Part shown: positions 33,681 through 41,927 of the stretch, one piece after another
Layout of the letters: every line of letters starts with the position of its first letter
Numbering within the stretch: position 1 is the first letter of the stretch
Source of the DNA: an uncultured Phycisphaerales bacterium
Lineage (GTDB): Bacteria > Planctomycetota > Phycisphaerae > Tepidisphaerales > Tepidisphaeraceae
DNA: 64,000 nucleotides
NCBI GenBank assembly: GCA_903871935.1
Contig: CAIQIQ010000119.1
Span: 42,396 to 106,395, forward strand
Reading direction: 5' to 3'
The notes under the pieces: generated by a model
The model's input: the letters and a program-made list of their open reading frames with translations, nothing else
The model's database searches: none
What the model was told of the DNA's origin: nothing
Made by a program: the position numbers and the translations under genes

Positions 33681-34262
33681 TTACCGCGGGGAATTGACCA
33701 GCAGGACGGCGAGTTCGGCGAGGATGGTCTGGGGTTCGGACAGACGGCCGGGACCGATGGTTCGTTCGGCGAGGAAGCCTTCCTCGGGGCCGATAAAGCG
33801 GTATCCCAGCTTTTGCAGTTTGGTGACGTTCTCCCGGCAGACGGGGTTTTGCCACATCCGCGTGTTCATGGCCGGGGCGAAGATGACCGGGCAGGCGCTG
33901 GCGCAGATCATCGTCGAGACGAGGTCGTCACAGATTCCGCATGCTGCCTTGGCGATGATGTTCGCAGTGGCCGGAGCGATGAGCATGAGGTCGGCTTTCT
34001 CTGTCAGGCCGAGATGGTCCAGCACCGACGAACTGTCGGCTTGCCACATGGTGGTATGGACCGGCCGGTGCGTCAGCGCCTGGAACGTCACTGGTGTAAC
34101 GAACTGCTTCGCATTATCTGTCATGCAGATCGTAACGCCCGCCCCAGCCTGCACCAGCTTCGACACCAGATCAGCGACCTTGTAGGCCGCGATGCCGCCG
34201 CATACGCCAATGACGATCTCCCGCCCCTTGAGTGCTGCGAGGTTAGGCATCACTGATGACAT
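33681..34262 (-). CDS. coaC: Phosphopantothenoylcysteine decarboxylase (CoaC), stand-alone
   Basis: A 193-residue flavoprotein matching the CoaC half of Dfp. The FMN-binding start is I-V-I-G-V-C-G-G-I-A-A-Y-K. The catalytic His lies in the T-H-R-P-V-H-T region, the substrate clamp P-A-M-N-T-R-M-W is complete, and A-T-A-N-I-I-A-K is typical. It decarboxylates phosphopantothenoylcysteine to 4'-phosphopantetheine. Two ATGs (34262 and 34250) are possible and neither has a strong ribosome site; upstream lies a large hairpin that separates it from rpoZ. It is followed by coaB. Confidence 0.92.
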   Translation of the reverse strand: MSSVMPNLAALKGREIVIGVCGGIAAYKVADLVSKLVQAGAGVTICMTDNAKQFVTPVTFQALTHRPVHTTMWQADSSSVLDHLGLTEKADLMLIAPATANIIAKAACGICDDLVSTMICASACPVIFAPAMNTRMWQNPVCRENVTKLQKLGYRFIGPEEGFLAERTIGPGRLSEPQTILAELAVLLVNSPR

Positions 34263-34276
34263 GAGGCAAAGCTCAC

Positions 34277-34320
34277 AATGGAAAGGGAGCGAAGGTATTC
34301 CCTTTGCTCCCCTTTCCATT
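34277..34320 (-). terminator. Large intercistronic hairpin between rpoZ and coaC
   Basis: AATGGAAAGG-GAGC-GAAGG pairs with CCTTT-GCTC-CCCTTTCCATT around a 5-nt loop, giving about 19 base pairs with one bulge. It begins 7 nt after the rpoZ stop (minus strand) and has no U-tract. It is more likely a processing, attenuation or mRNA-stability hairpin than a classical terminator. Confidence 0.55.
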
Positions 34321-34326
34321 CTTGTC

Positions 34327-34557
34327 TTACTGGTTTTCCGCCGCTTCCTGGATGCCGGATCCGCCGAAGTCGATGGCAATCTTGTCCTGCAGGACTTCCT
34401 CGATGACGACTTCCAGGTCGGTCATGTGGTCGTTGCGCTCGATCAAAGGACGGGCGCCGTCCATCAGTTCCATCATGCGCTTCTGGATCAGGGCGGTCAG
34501 CTTAAAGCGGCCGCCAACCTTACGCACGATCTCGTCGCTCTTGAGTGCTTCGATCAT
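34327..34557 (-). CDS. rpoZ: RNA polymerase omega subunit
   Basis: A 76-residue protein. The omega/Rpb6 core is seen in R-K-V-G-G-R-F-K-L-T-A-L-I-Q-K-R-M-M-E-L-M, followed by an acidic helix (L-E-V-V-I-E-E-V-L). Length and content fit RpoZ, which stabilises the beta-prime subunit. Position strengthens the call: it directly follows gmk (4-bp overlap) and precedes coaC/coaB, the classical gmk-rpoZ-coaBC order. Confidence 0.88.
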   Translation of the reverse strand: MIEALKSDEIVRKVGGRFKLTALIQKRMMELMDGARPLIERNDHMTDLEVVIEEVLQDKIAIDFGGSGIQEAAENQ

Positions 34558-35156
34558 AATCTTGTTTGTCCTTCTGCTTTCTTCTGGTTTACCAGCATGG
34601 CAATCTCGGCCGTGGCACGGCCAAGATCATCGTTTACGACCATAAAATCAAACGCTCGAGCGCCGCGAGCCATATGGATCTCGCGCCGCGCCGAACGGAA
34701 CCGCCGCTGGATTTCCTCGGGCTTATCCCTGCCGCGGTCGGTTAGCCGCTGCAGCAGCGTACTCTCATTTGGCGGCAGGATGAAGATCAGCAGGGCGTCA
34801 GGGTAGTGGTAACGCACCTGCAATGCACCCTGTACGTCGATCTCAAGCAGCACATCTCTGCCACCGGCAATCCAGCCTAGTGTAGGCTGCTTTGGCGTTG
34901 CGTAGTAGTCATCATACACCGAGGCGTATTCCAGGAACTCATCGTTATCCAGCCGGCGGAGAAACTCTTCACGGCTGATGTGATCATAGCTCTTGCCGTT
35001 TTCGTCGCCCGGTTTCTTTGGCCGGGTGGTGGCACTGACCACGTAGCACAGGTCCAACTGCTGTGTCAGCTTCCGCGCAATGGTGCTCTTGCCCACGCCG
35101 GACGGGCCGACGAGGACGAGGAGGACACCGTGGTTGGACTTTGCGCTGCTGGTCAT
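34554..35156 (-). CDS. gmk: Guanylate kinase
   Basis: A 200-residue guanylate kinase. The P-loop is G-P-S-G-V-G-K-S-T at 17-25. The GMP-binding residues lie in S-A-T-T-R-P-K-K-P-G-D-E-N-G and in F-L-E-Y-A-S-V-Y-D-D-Y-Y-A-T-P. The strand F-I-L-P-P and the lid R-G-R-D-K-P-E-E-I-Q-R-R are present. It phosphorylates GMP/dGMP with ATP in the cytosol. It overlaps rpoZ by 4 bp and lies downstream of yicC, from which it is separated by a 112-bp gap holding a long inverted repeat. Confidence 0.95.
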   Translation of the reverse strand: MTSSAKSNHGVLLVLVGPSGVGKSTIARKLTQQLDLCYVVSATTRPKKPGDENGKSYDHISREEFLRRLDNDEFLEYASVYDDYYATPKQPTLGWIAGGRDVLLEIDVQGALQVRYHYPDALLIFILPPNESTLLQRLTDRGRDKPEEIQRRFRSARREIHMARGARAFDFMVVNDDLGRATAEIAMLVNQKKAEGQTRL

Positions 35157-35172
35157 TGGTTACTGTGCATAT

Positions 35173-35255
35173 TGATTATTGATTATTCCGTAACAGCCGG
35201 CCTCGGCCCCGCGAAAGGGAGACTGAATCGGCTGTTACTCATTAATCAATAATCA
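35173..35255. repeat. Long inverted repeat between yicC and gmk
   Basis: TGATTATTGATTA (35173-35185) pairs exactly with TAATCAATAATCA (35243-35255), and GTAACAGCCG (35190-35199) pairs exactly with CGGCTGTTAC (35229-35238). A 4-nt internal bulge lies on each side (TTCC and TCAT). The inner 29 bp are GC-rich and could fold further. The structure lies just before the gmk start in the yicC-gmk transcript. Confidence 0.7.
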
Positions 35256-35268
35256 CTACTCATCTCTC

Positions 35269-36150
35269 TTACTCCACATTCTGTACCTGTTCCTTCAAGC
35301 GGTCGATGGCGCCCTTGATCTCAACAATGTGCGTCGCAATCGTGGCATCGTTTGCCTTGGACCCGATCGTATTGGCTTCCCGCAGCATTTCCTGGGTGAT
35401 GAAATCGAGCTTGCGCCCGGCGTGCTCATCTTTCCGGCAGGCGTTCTCAAAGGCCTGCAGGTGGCTGTTGAGTCTCTGGATTTCCTCGCTGATGTCCGCG
35501 CGCTCGGCGAAGACAGCGACTTCCTTCAGAAGATCGACCTGATTGACCTGCAGTTCGGCCTTGGAAAGCAGTTGGCTGACACGGTTGGCGAGCTTCTTGT
35601 GATACTCATCGATTACGAAGGGCGCGCGCTTCTGGATCTCTTTCAGGTTGTCGGCGATCAGTGCCACATGACGCATCAGATCCGCGAACAGTCCTTCACC
35701 TTCGCGCTGACGCATGCCCAGGAGCTTCACGATCGCTTTGGCGGCCAGGTCACGCACCATCGGGCCATGCACTGCCAGTTCATCCGAGTCATCGCGCGGT
35801 TCCTGGCAGACGCCAGGCAGTTGCAGCAGGCTGCCCAGATCAACGCGGGCAGGATCGCTCAGGCCGGGTATATCGTTGAGCTGCTCCAGATAGGCCTGCA
35901 GGGCAGCTTTGTTGATGTGGTAGGCGGCGTCGGCCGAGTCGATCCGCATCTTCAGGATGAAGGTGATCGTGCCGCGGCCGAGCTTCTCGCGAAGCGTGGT
36001 CTCGAGCTCGGGCTCGAGGCCGCTGACAGTCTCGGGCAGCTTAATGACTGACTTGAAGTAGCGATTGTTCAGGGCGCGGATCTCAACGGCGTAGTGAGTG
36101 CCATCCTGTTCTGCGTAGGCATCGCCGAAGCCAGTCATGCTGATGATCAT
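35269..36150 (-). CDS. yicC: YicC-family endoribonuclease-like protein
   Basis: A 293-residue YicC protein. The diagnostic start M-I-I-S-M-T-G-F-G is followed by the conserved E-I-R-A-L-N-N-R-Y-F-K. The C-terminal DUF1732 part has K-L-D-F-I-T-Q-E-M-L-R-E-A-N-T-I-G-S-K-A. E. coli YicC has been described as an endoribonuclease; a similar role here is by family. The start was chosen at M-I-I-S (36150), since the 39 codons upstream are Arg/Ser-rich and non-homologous. It sits 31 bp downstream of secG and before gmk, a conserved arrangement. Confidence 0.92.
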   Translation of the reverse strand: MIISMTGFGDAYAEQDGTHYAVEIRALNNRYFKSVIKLPETVSGLEPELETTLREKLGRGTITFILKMRIDSADAAYHINKAALQAYLEQLNDIPGLSDPARVDLGSLLQLPGVCQEPRDDSDELAVHGPMVRDLAAKAIVKLLGMRQREGEGLFADLMRHVALIADNLKEIQKRAPFVIDEYHKKLANRVSQLLSKAELQVNQVDLLKEVAVFAERADISEEIQRLNSHLQAFENACRKDEHAGRKLDFITQEMLREANTIGSKANDATIATHIVEIKGAIDRLKEQVQNVE

Positions 36151-36181
36151 GGAGTTCCTGCTGGATCTGCCGGAGCTGCTG

Positions 36182-36577
36182 CTATTGGGCCGCCGGCTGG
36201 GTGACTGGTGTTGCGGGATTCGGGATTTCGACTGGCGGCTGGCCCGGCGCTGGCGTCTGGCCCGCACCCGTGGGAGCAGACTGGCCGGCTGCGGAGGCGG
36301 CGACCGGCACGACGGGGCCGGGGCCGGTCTTGATCTTGTTCACGCGATCACCCAGCAGATTCAGGGCAACGGCAAGGAGCAGGAACAGCCCGAACACGAT
36401 GCTGGTTACCCAAGTCAGTACGTCGCCGGTCTTGGAGCCGAAGGCGGTGTTGCCGCCCTGGCCGCCAAATGCGCTGGCAAGCCCGCCGCCACGACCCTTC
36501 TGGATCAGGATCAGCAGGATCATGAACACGCAGACCATCAGGAAGATGAATATGCTGATGTACAAGAGAGTTTGCAT
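36182..36577 (-). CDS. secG: Preprotein translocase subunit SecG
   Basis: A 131-residue protein with two membrane helices (about 4-24 and 53-74). Between them lies the SecG-typical cytosolic loop I-L-I-Q-K-G-R-G-G-G-L-A-S-A-F-G-G. The C-terminal about 45 residues are Pro/Ala/Gly-rich and low complexity, a common SecG tail. It is an accessory subunit of the SecYEG channel in the inner membrane. Gene order tpiA-secG-yicC is conserved in related bacteria. Confidence 0.93.
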   Translation of the reverse strand: MQTLLYISIFIFLMVCVFMILLILIQKGRGGGLASAFGGQGGNTAFGSKTGDVLTWVTSIVFGLFLLLAVALNLLGDRVNKIKTGPGPVVPVAASAAGQSAPTGAGQTPAPGQPPVEIPNPATPVTQPAAQ

Positions 36578-36644
36578 TAATGCTCCGTAAAAGGGTTCGT
36601 CAGTCGTTTCCGGCGGGCGGACCCGTGTTTCGCGCCAAAGCTGG

Positions 36645-37400
36645 CTATTTGCCGGCCTCCACGATCTTGAGGAAGCTGTCGGCTTTCAGGGCCGCGCCAC
36701 CGATCAGGCCGCCGTCGATATCTTTCTGGCTCATCAGGCCCTTGGCGTTGTCGGGCTTCATCGAGCCACCGTACTGGATGCGGACCTTACTGGCAAAGTC
36801 GGCGTTCCACATCTTGCCCATCAGGTCGCGGATGAAAGCGTGCACTTCCTGCGCCTGGGCGTCGGTCGCGGTTCGGCCGGTGCCGATGGCCCACACGGGC
36901 TCATAGGCGATCACCAGGCGAGATGGATCGGTCAACTTTGCCGGTTGGAGTTCTTTCATCTGAGCTTCGACGACGGCGAGGGTCTTGTTGGCATCGCGCT
37001 CTTCAAGTTTCTCGCCGACGCAATGGACGAGGGTCAGACCGGCCGAATAGATCGCATCAGCTTTCTTACCGACGAGTTCGGGAGTTTCCTTGATTACATG
37101 GCGGCGCTCGGAGTGGCCGGTGAGGCAGAACTTTGCGCCCAGATCTTTGAGCATCTCAACGGAGATCTCGCCCGTGAAGGCGCCGTTCTTTTCGAAATAG
37201 GCATCCTGAGCGCCCAGCATCACGTTGGTGTCGTTAAGGACCTGACCGACCGCATCGACGTAGACAAACGGGACAGCGCAGCCGATTTGAACGCCCGAGA
37301 TCGCTTTCGCGCCCGCGACGACGGCCTTGGCCAGTTCAACGGCCTGGGCCTTGTTCGTGTTCATCTTCCAGTTACCAGCGACAAACTTCACACGTGTCAT
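36645..37400 (-). CDS. tpiA: Triose-phosphate isomerase
   Basis: A 251-residue TIM-barrel enzyme with all catalytic residues: Lys12 in N-W-K-M-N, His96 in L-T-G-H-S-E-R-R, and Glu167 in Y-E-P-V-W-A-I-G-T-G. The phosphate loop I-Q-Y-G-G-S-M and G-G-L-I-G-G-A-A-L-K near the end are present. It interconverts DHAP and glyceraldehyde-3-phosphate in glycolysis. It lies 46 bp downstream of the DAHP synthase and 67 bp upstream of secG on the same strand. Confidence 0.97.
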   Translation of the reverse strand: MTRVKFVAGNWKMNTNKAQAVELAKAVVAGAKAISGVQIGCAVPFVYVDAVGQVLNDTNVMLGAQDAYFEKNGAFTGEISVEMLKDLGAKFCLTGHSERRHVIKETPELVGKKADAIYSAGLTLVHCVGEKLEERDANKTLAVVEAQMKELQPAKLTDPSRLVIAYEPVWAIGTGRTATDAQAQEVHAFIRDLMGKMWNADFASKVRIQYGGSMKPDNAKGLMSQKDIDGGLIGGAALKADSFLKIVEAGK

Positions 37401-37446
37401 TGCTTCTTGCTTCCTTTCCTTTGACCTTTGCTATCGTCCTGATTCC

Positions 37447-38481
37447 CTATGCCGGGAACTGCTTGTCCATGATCTTGGCAATCGCCCGGAGCTGGCCCAT
37501 CACCTCGCGGAACATTTCCGGCAGAAGAGCCTGCGGGCCATCACACTGTGCCTCGGATGGATTGTAATGGACCTCGATGAGCGTGCCATGAGCACCAGCC
37601 GCGATGCCGGCTGTGGCCAGCGCACAGACGTAGTCGCGTTTCCCTGCCGCGTGGCTGGGATCGATAATGATCGGGATGTGCGACAGTTTTCGCACCACCG
37701 GGATCGAGGTGATATCCAGCGTATACCGGACGGAGTCTTCAAATGTCTTGATGCCGCGCTCGCAGAGGATCACGCCGCGATTTCCCTGGCTCAGGACATA
37801 TTCGGCCGAAAGTAGCCAATCCTTTACCGTAGCGGCCAGTCCGCGCTTCAAGAGCACGGGCTTCTGTGTCTTGCCGACCTCGCGCAGCAGGTCGAAATTC
37901 TGCATGTTTCGGGCGCCGATCTGGAAAAGATCGGCATATTTGTTCACCGCCTCAACCTGACGGGTATCCATGATCTCCGTACAGATGGGCATACCCAGTT
38001 CGTCGCCACACTCACGCAGCCACTTCAGTGCAGTCTCACCGAGGCCTTGAAATGAGTAGGGGCTGGTGCGGGGTTTGAATGCGCCGCCGCGGAGAACGGT
38101 CGCGCCGCCTTCTTTCACATGGCGGGCGATCCGCCAGAGCATGTCATGATTCTCGACGGTGCACGGCCCGGCGATGGAGAGCGCGTGTTTGCCCCCGACG
38201 AGCTGGCGGCGAACGCTGCCGCCGCCGATCTGCACGACGGAGTCTTCTTCGTGAAACTCGCGGCTGGCGAGTTTGTAGGGAGTCATGATGGGCATGACCT
38301 TCTCCACGCCATCGAGAGTGGAGAGATGGTGCTGGTCGATCGAGCCTTCCTCGCCGACAGCGCCGATCACGGTGCGGAACGTGCCGCGGGAGAGGTGGGC
38401 CTTGCAGCCCATCTTCTCAATCTCGCCGACAACGCGGTCGACGGAGGCCTGCGGCACATTGGCAGCCATGACAATAATCAC
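37447..38481 (-). CDS. aroF: 3-Deoxy-7-phosphoheptulonate (DAHP) synthase, type I-beta with N-terminal regulatory domain
   Basis: A 344-residue AroA-I-beta enzyme. Residues 1-about 65 are the ferredoxin-like domain (A-S-V-D-R-V-V-G-E-I-E-K-M-G) that confers aromatic-amino-acid control in relatives such as Thermotoga DAHPS. The barrel carries the signature A-G-P-C-T-V-E-N-H, R-G-G-A-F-K-P-R-T-S-P-Y-S-F-Q-G, Q-I-G-A-R-N-M-Q-N and D-P-S-H-A-A-G-K. It joins PEP and erythrose-4-phosphate, the first shikimate step. It heads the minus-strand housekeeping run. The symbol aroF follows common usage for this subtype. Confidence 0.94.
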   Translation of the reverse strand: MIIVMAANVPQASVDRVVGEIEKMGCKAHLSRGTFRTVIGAVGEEGSIDQHHLSTLDGVEKVMPIMTPYKLASREFHEEDSVVQIGGGSVRRQLVGGKHALSIAGPCTVENHDMLWRIARHVKEGGATVLRGGAFKPRTSPYSFQGLGETALKWLRECGDELGMPICTEIMDTRQVEAVNKYADLFQIGARNMQNFDLLREVGKTQKPVLLKRGLAATVKDWLLSAEYVLSQGNRGVILCERGIKTFEDSVRYTLDITSIPVVRKLSHIPIIIDPSHAAGKRDYVCALATAGIAAGAHGTLIEVHYNPSEAQCDGPQALLPEMFREVMGQLRAIAKIMDKQFPA

Positions 38482-38586
38482 GCCGGAAACTCCTATAAGA
38501 GCCTGTTACATCTCGTCTTGCGCGTACTGCGGCCAACGAGTAGAACCCCGGATTCTAAGGCAAAGGTAGGCCGGACACAATAGAAC

Positions 38587-38604
38587 GGCGAGACCAGTCT
38601 CGCC
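38587..38604. repeat. Perfect inverted repeat upstream of the DAHP synthase gene
   Basis: GGCGAGAC-CA-GTCTCGCC, an 8-bp perfect inverted repeat with a 2-bp centre. It lies in the 211-bp gap between the DUF900 gene end and the aroF start. It could be an operator or a small dispersed palindrome. Confidence 0.5.
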
Positions 38605-38692
38605 AGCAGCGCGCACGAGATTTCAGACGGCTGACGCCCCATGCGTCGCCGCCTTAAGCCCATCACTGGAGTTTCACAACAACGTTGCCCCG

Positions 38693-40012
38693 TCAGTCAG
38701 CGTGGAACTCCTTCACCCATTTGGTCTTGTCGTCGAAGTAGCTGTTGCTGAGATACCACCAGCCTGGATGTTTCTCCATGGGCCGGCCGTTCTCCGCTCC
38801 CGCCTGCTTCTGATCGCGCAGCAGCAGCACCAGGTCTGACATGGCCGCCGGATTGGCAAACATATACGCGTGGCTGGTCGAGAATCCGGTGACCTTTGTG
38901 CGGACGAACTGGATGCTTGGCGCCTGGCTTAGCGTGGCGAGGATCTGGGGCGGGGCCTTTGCCGGGTCAAAACTGCCCATACGTCCGGAACTGCCGAAGA
39001 GCTTGCGGGCAAATGCGATGGCCGCATCTTCCTCCGAACCATAGATCACCACTTGGGCGGCGATGTTCGCCAGCCCCTCCGAGCCAAACCGCTGGGCAAA
39101 GACATCCTTGTCAAGGTCCGGCGCTGCCAGAGCGAGCGTCTGGAGCTTGAGCTCAACCTGCGGGTCCTTGCCAGCTCCTTTGTAGTACTCGTTGAGTTCA
39201 CGCAGTGCGGTGGTTGCGACATCGGTGCCCCGACTGTGGGCAATGATATGGATGCGTTCAACGGACGGACATCCCGCGATAATCCGCAGCGTTCGCTTGA
39301 GATGGTAAATGGTAAACTCGCCCGATTCGCGGTCATAGAAGTATCCCAGCAGCCCGCCATGGCCCGCCGGCCAGGTGTAAACCACGGGCATCCCACGCCG
39401 GCCGAGGTAGTGCCATATTCCCGCCATCCGCAGCACTGCATCATCGAAGTTGTTGTTGAACCCGTGCACGAAGATGTAGACATCCTTCTGCGGGTAATTG
39501 GCCATGAGCTTGGTGAGCGTTTCCTGGGCGGCGAGTGTCTCATTGTGCTCAGCCTCGGTGTCACCAATGACGAGTTTCCCATTCTTCGCCGTCAATCGAT
39601 CCAGCGTTGGGGCGAACTGTCCCAGTTCTCGCACACCCGTCACTTTCATCTCGTAGCGTTCGCGGTCTGATGGAGAGCCGCTATAGCGCACCAATTCATT
39701 CCAACTCACGGACTTATCGAACGATACCGTTGTCATGCCATAGGAGACATGAGGCGACCGACCAAACCCATAGGTCGTGTTGCCGCCCTTTGTCTCTTCG
39801 GGCACGACAGCACGATCGGTTACGTACATGATCTGCATGCTGGTCTTCTGCTGTTCCGGTGGAAGTGCCTTGAGTTGGATACTGCCCGAGCCATCGCGCA
39901 GCACGTTGGGCGCAACCGGCAGGTTTGAGTCAGAGGCGCAGCCGACAAGAAGAGCGGCCACCAAAGAAAGCAGCGCTGCACGCAGTGAAGGGGGAACCCA
40001 GATCATAATCAT
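38693..40012 (-). CDS. DUF900 alpha/beta-hydrolase lipoprotein
   Basis: A 439-residue protein with a lipoprotein signal: a hydrophobic stretch ending in the lipobox L-L-V-G-C at about residue 25. The DUF900 alpha/beta-hydrolase region starts with M-Q-I-M-Y-V-T-D-R. It has the oxyanion strand D-V-Y-I-F-V-H-G-F-N-N-N-F-D-D and a nucleophile elbow A-H-S-R-G-T-D. It is expected at the periplasmic face of a membrane; lipase-like or peptidase-like activity is unproven in the family. ATGs at 40012 and 40006 both fit. It lies 10 bp after the stop of the DUF4105 gene and is the last gene of that minus-strand set. Confidence 0.88.
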   Translation of the reverse strand: MIMIWVPPSLRAALLSLVAALLVGCASDSNLPVAPNVLRDGSGSIQLKALPPEQQKTSMQIMYVTDRAVVPEETKGGNTTYGFGRSPHVSYGMTTVSFDKSVSWNELVRYSGSPSDRERYEMKVTGVRELGQFAPTLDRLTAKNGKLVIGDTEAEHNETLAAQETLTKLMANYPQKDVYIFVHGFNNNFDDAVLRMAGIWHYLGRRGMPVVYTWPAGHGGLLGYFYDRESGEFTIYHLKRTLRIIAGCPSVERIHIIAHSRGTDVATTALRELNEYYKGAGKDPQVELKLQTLALAAPDLDKDVFAQRFGSEGLANIAAQVVIYGSEEDAAIAFARKLFGSSGRMGSFDPAKAPPQILATLSQAPSIQFVRTKVTGFSTSHAYMFANPAAMSDLVLLLRDQKQAGAENGRPMEKHPGWWYLSNSYFDDKTKWVKEFHAD

Positions 40013-40022
40013 AGTATCCCAT

Positions 40023-41093
40023 CTAAGGAGACTCGGCTGCAACGGGCATAATACCGGGCAGCCCTACACGGATGCGACGCGAGAAGTCTTCGTCATCGCC
40101 GGCGGTCTTGGCACGGTCGTTCACCAGGCAGCGCGCCTGCAGTTCCGGCTGAGGCAGCGTAGTGTCTACCGCACCGCGTTCGTAGATCAATTCGTGAAGG
40201 TGACCATTGAGCAGCATCCGCCAGTCCCAGGCTCCGTGGGTAAAGGGCTGAATGTGCCGACGGATGTTGGTCGTGCAGTTGCTCGTCAGGGCATTATACC
40301 ATTCCGGGCGGTCGTGCAGCGAGTTGACCGCCTGCAGGTAACCCAGAAGTACTTCTCGCCTTAGTTGCGGTGTGGCCTTCAGGCGATAGATATAGACCTG
40401 CTCTCCCCGGTAGTTGGTCCGCAGGCGCACGAGATCGCGCTCGTCGGCCACCACGTAGGTCAGTTCGTACTGTTTGAAGAAACCTTCGATGGTCGAGTAG
40501 GTCTGCCCCACGCGCTTCCGTGTTTCGATGGAGAAGCAGAGGTACTGGTCGCCCTCGAAGCCGAAACTGAGCATCGTGTGGGCGATGTGCGGTGAGCCCC
40601 AGTGGACGAGCATCAGGTCGACGCTGCGCAGCTTGTCCAGGTCGAAGCTGCGGTCGTAGTGGCGGACATCAAAGTCGGTTTCACTGCGATAGTTGCAGTT
40701 GCGGATGTTGTGAATCGTTACGCGGTCGCCGCTAAACTCGGCCCACGGGAGGATCGTCACATCCTTCTGCCAGTCGCGGTCGTTGGATGGCGGGATCTGC
40801 TCCCACCCGACGACTATGAAAGCAAACAGCAACACAAAGACGGCCAAGGCCCGCCAGCGTGGTTTGAGGAAGACGAGGCTCGCGAGGGCAGCGACAGCCA
40901 CAGCAGCAGCGGCCATTGGCGAAAGCCAGTGGGGCAGATTGGAATAGTTGATGGCCATCCCTTCCCAGAGGGTCAGCAGCAGGCAGATGGGCCAGATGAG
41001 CAGCCACCAGAAGACACCGAGCAGCCGCCGTCGTTTCGCCGGCGCGGTGGGAGTTGGCTGTGGCTGGGGGATCGAGGCCGAGTTGGGAGTCAT
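40023..41093 (-). CDS. DUF4105 (Lnb N-terminal periplasmic domain) membrane protein
   Basis: A 356-residue protein. Three hydrophobic helices (about 22-45, 58-75 and 80-100) are followed by a soluble domain. The domain opens with I-H-N-I-R-N-C-N-Y-R-S-E-T-D-F and continues through I-A-H-T-M-L-S-F-G-F. It ends with the conserved cysteine in N-A-L-T-S-N-C-T-T-N-I, typical of DUF4105. Members include the N-terminal domain of Lnb, the intramolecular lipoprotein transacylase. Transfer or hydrolysis of a lipid acyl group at the membrane is thus possible but not shown. An alternative GTG start at 41150 overlaps the aldolase stop. The next gene downstream encodes a lipoprotein. Confidence 0.85.
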   Translation of the reverse strand: MTPNSASIPQPQPTPTAPAKRRRLLGVFWWLLIWPICLLLTLWEGMAINYSNLPHWLSPMAAAAVAVAALASLVFLKPRWRALAVFVLLFAFIVVGWEQIPPSNDRDWQKDVTILPWAEFSGDRVTIHNIRNCNYRSETDFDVRHYDRSFDLDKLRSVDLMLVHWGSPHIAHTMLSFGFEGDQYLCFSIETRKRVGQTYSTIEGFFKQYELTYVVADERDLVRLRTNYRGEQVYIYRLKATPQLRREVLLGYLQAVNSLHDRPEWYNALTSNCTTNIRRHIQPFTHGAWDWRMLLNGHLHELIYERGAVDTTLPQPELQARCLVNDRAKTAGDDEDFSRRIRVGLPGIMPVAAESP

Positions 41094-41146
41094 GATGTTG
41101 CTAGTTTCGCATAAGCCGACCTGGTAGTCGATAGGACGCGGGCAGA

Positions 41147-41902
41147 TCACCGGGTTTTTAGGCCGTCGATAGCTGTCACGATGGATCCTCTGAGCAATGG
41201 GGCATCCATTCCCACCGCCAGAAGCGAATAACCATCGTCAAGAGACCGCCGGGCAGCGGCATTGTTTGAAACGAAAATGCCGCGGGACATATTTGCCCGT
41301 TGGCAGGAACTGAGGAATTGGTTCATCGCGTCCCTGACGAGAGGATGGTCAACCTGGCCGGGTATGCCGTAGCTGGCTGAAAGGTCATACGGACCGAGAA
41401 ACAGGGCGTCAATTCCGGGCACCGCCAGGATCTGTTCAAGACCGGCTATCGCCGCGGCATGTTCGATTTGCAGAATTACCGTGATGGAGTCGTTCGCTGA
41501 CGCGAGATACTCGCTGAGCCTGGCGCCGTAAGCCTGGGCGCGGGCAATGCCGACACTTCGCTTTCCCGCGGGGGCATATCGGCACCAGGAGCAGAACTCC
41601 TGGGCTTCGGCTGCGGTCTTGACCTGCGGGAATATGAGTCCTGCGGCGCCGAGGTCCAGGATGCGCTTGGCCCACATCTCACGAGCCTCGGGAACTCGGA
41701 CGATGATCGCCGTAGCATCGCCCACTGCCTGGATTATCCTTGCGACATCGGAGTACTCCAACTGGCCGTGTTCCATATCGAGAAACAACCAGTCCAACCC
41801 GGCGGAAACGCCGATCTCCGCAATGGCGGCACATGGCAGAGTCAGTATCGTGCCAACGAGGGGCTCATGGTTTCGCAGACGGGATCTGAATGTTTCGCGC
41901 AT
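41147..41902 (-). CDS. HpcH/HpaI-family aldolase
   Basis: A 251-residue class II pyruvate aldolase-like TIM barrel. The signature W-L-F-L-D-M-E-H-G has the base His45. The metal ligands are expected in I-L-Q-I-E-H-A-A-A and in D-A-L-F-L-G-P-Y-D-L-S. G-L-I-F-P-Q-V-K-T-A-A-E-A and the final G-M-D-A-P-L-L fit HpaI/GarL-type enzymes, which split 2-keto-3-deoxy sugar acids into pyruvate and an aldehyde. The start at 41902 (M-R-E-T-F) lies 25 bp after the GH20 stop; the open frame further upstream is a shadow. Linkage to a hexosaminidase fits sugar-acid catabolism. Confidence 0.9.
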   Translation of the reverse strand: MRETFRSRLRNHEPLVGTILTLPCAAIAEIGVSAGLDWLFLDMEHGQLEYSDVARIIQAVGDATAIIVRVPEAREMWAKRILDLGAAGLIFPQVKTAAEAQEFCSWCRYAPAGKRSVGIARAQAYGARLSEYLASANDSITVILQIEHAAAIAGLEQILAVPGIDALFLGPYDLSASYGIPGQVDHPLVRDAMNQFLSSCQRANMSRGIFVSNNAAARRSLDDGYSLLAVGMDAPLLRGSIVTAIDGLKTR

Positions 41903-41927
41903 ACCGATGGCATCCTTCAGACTTGTG

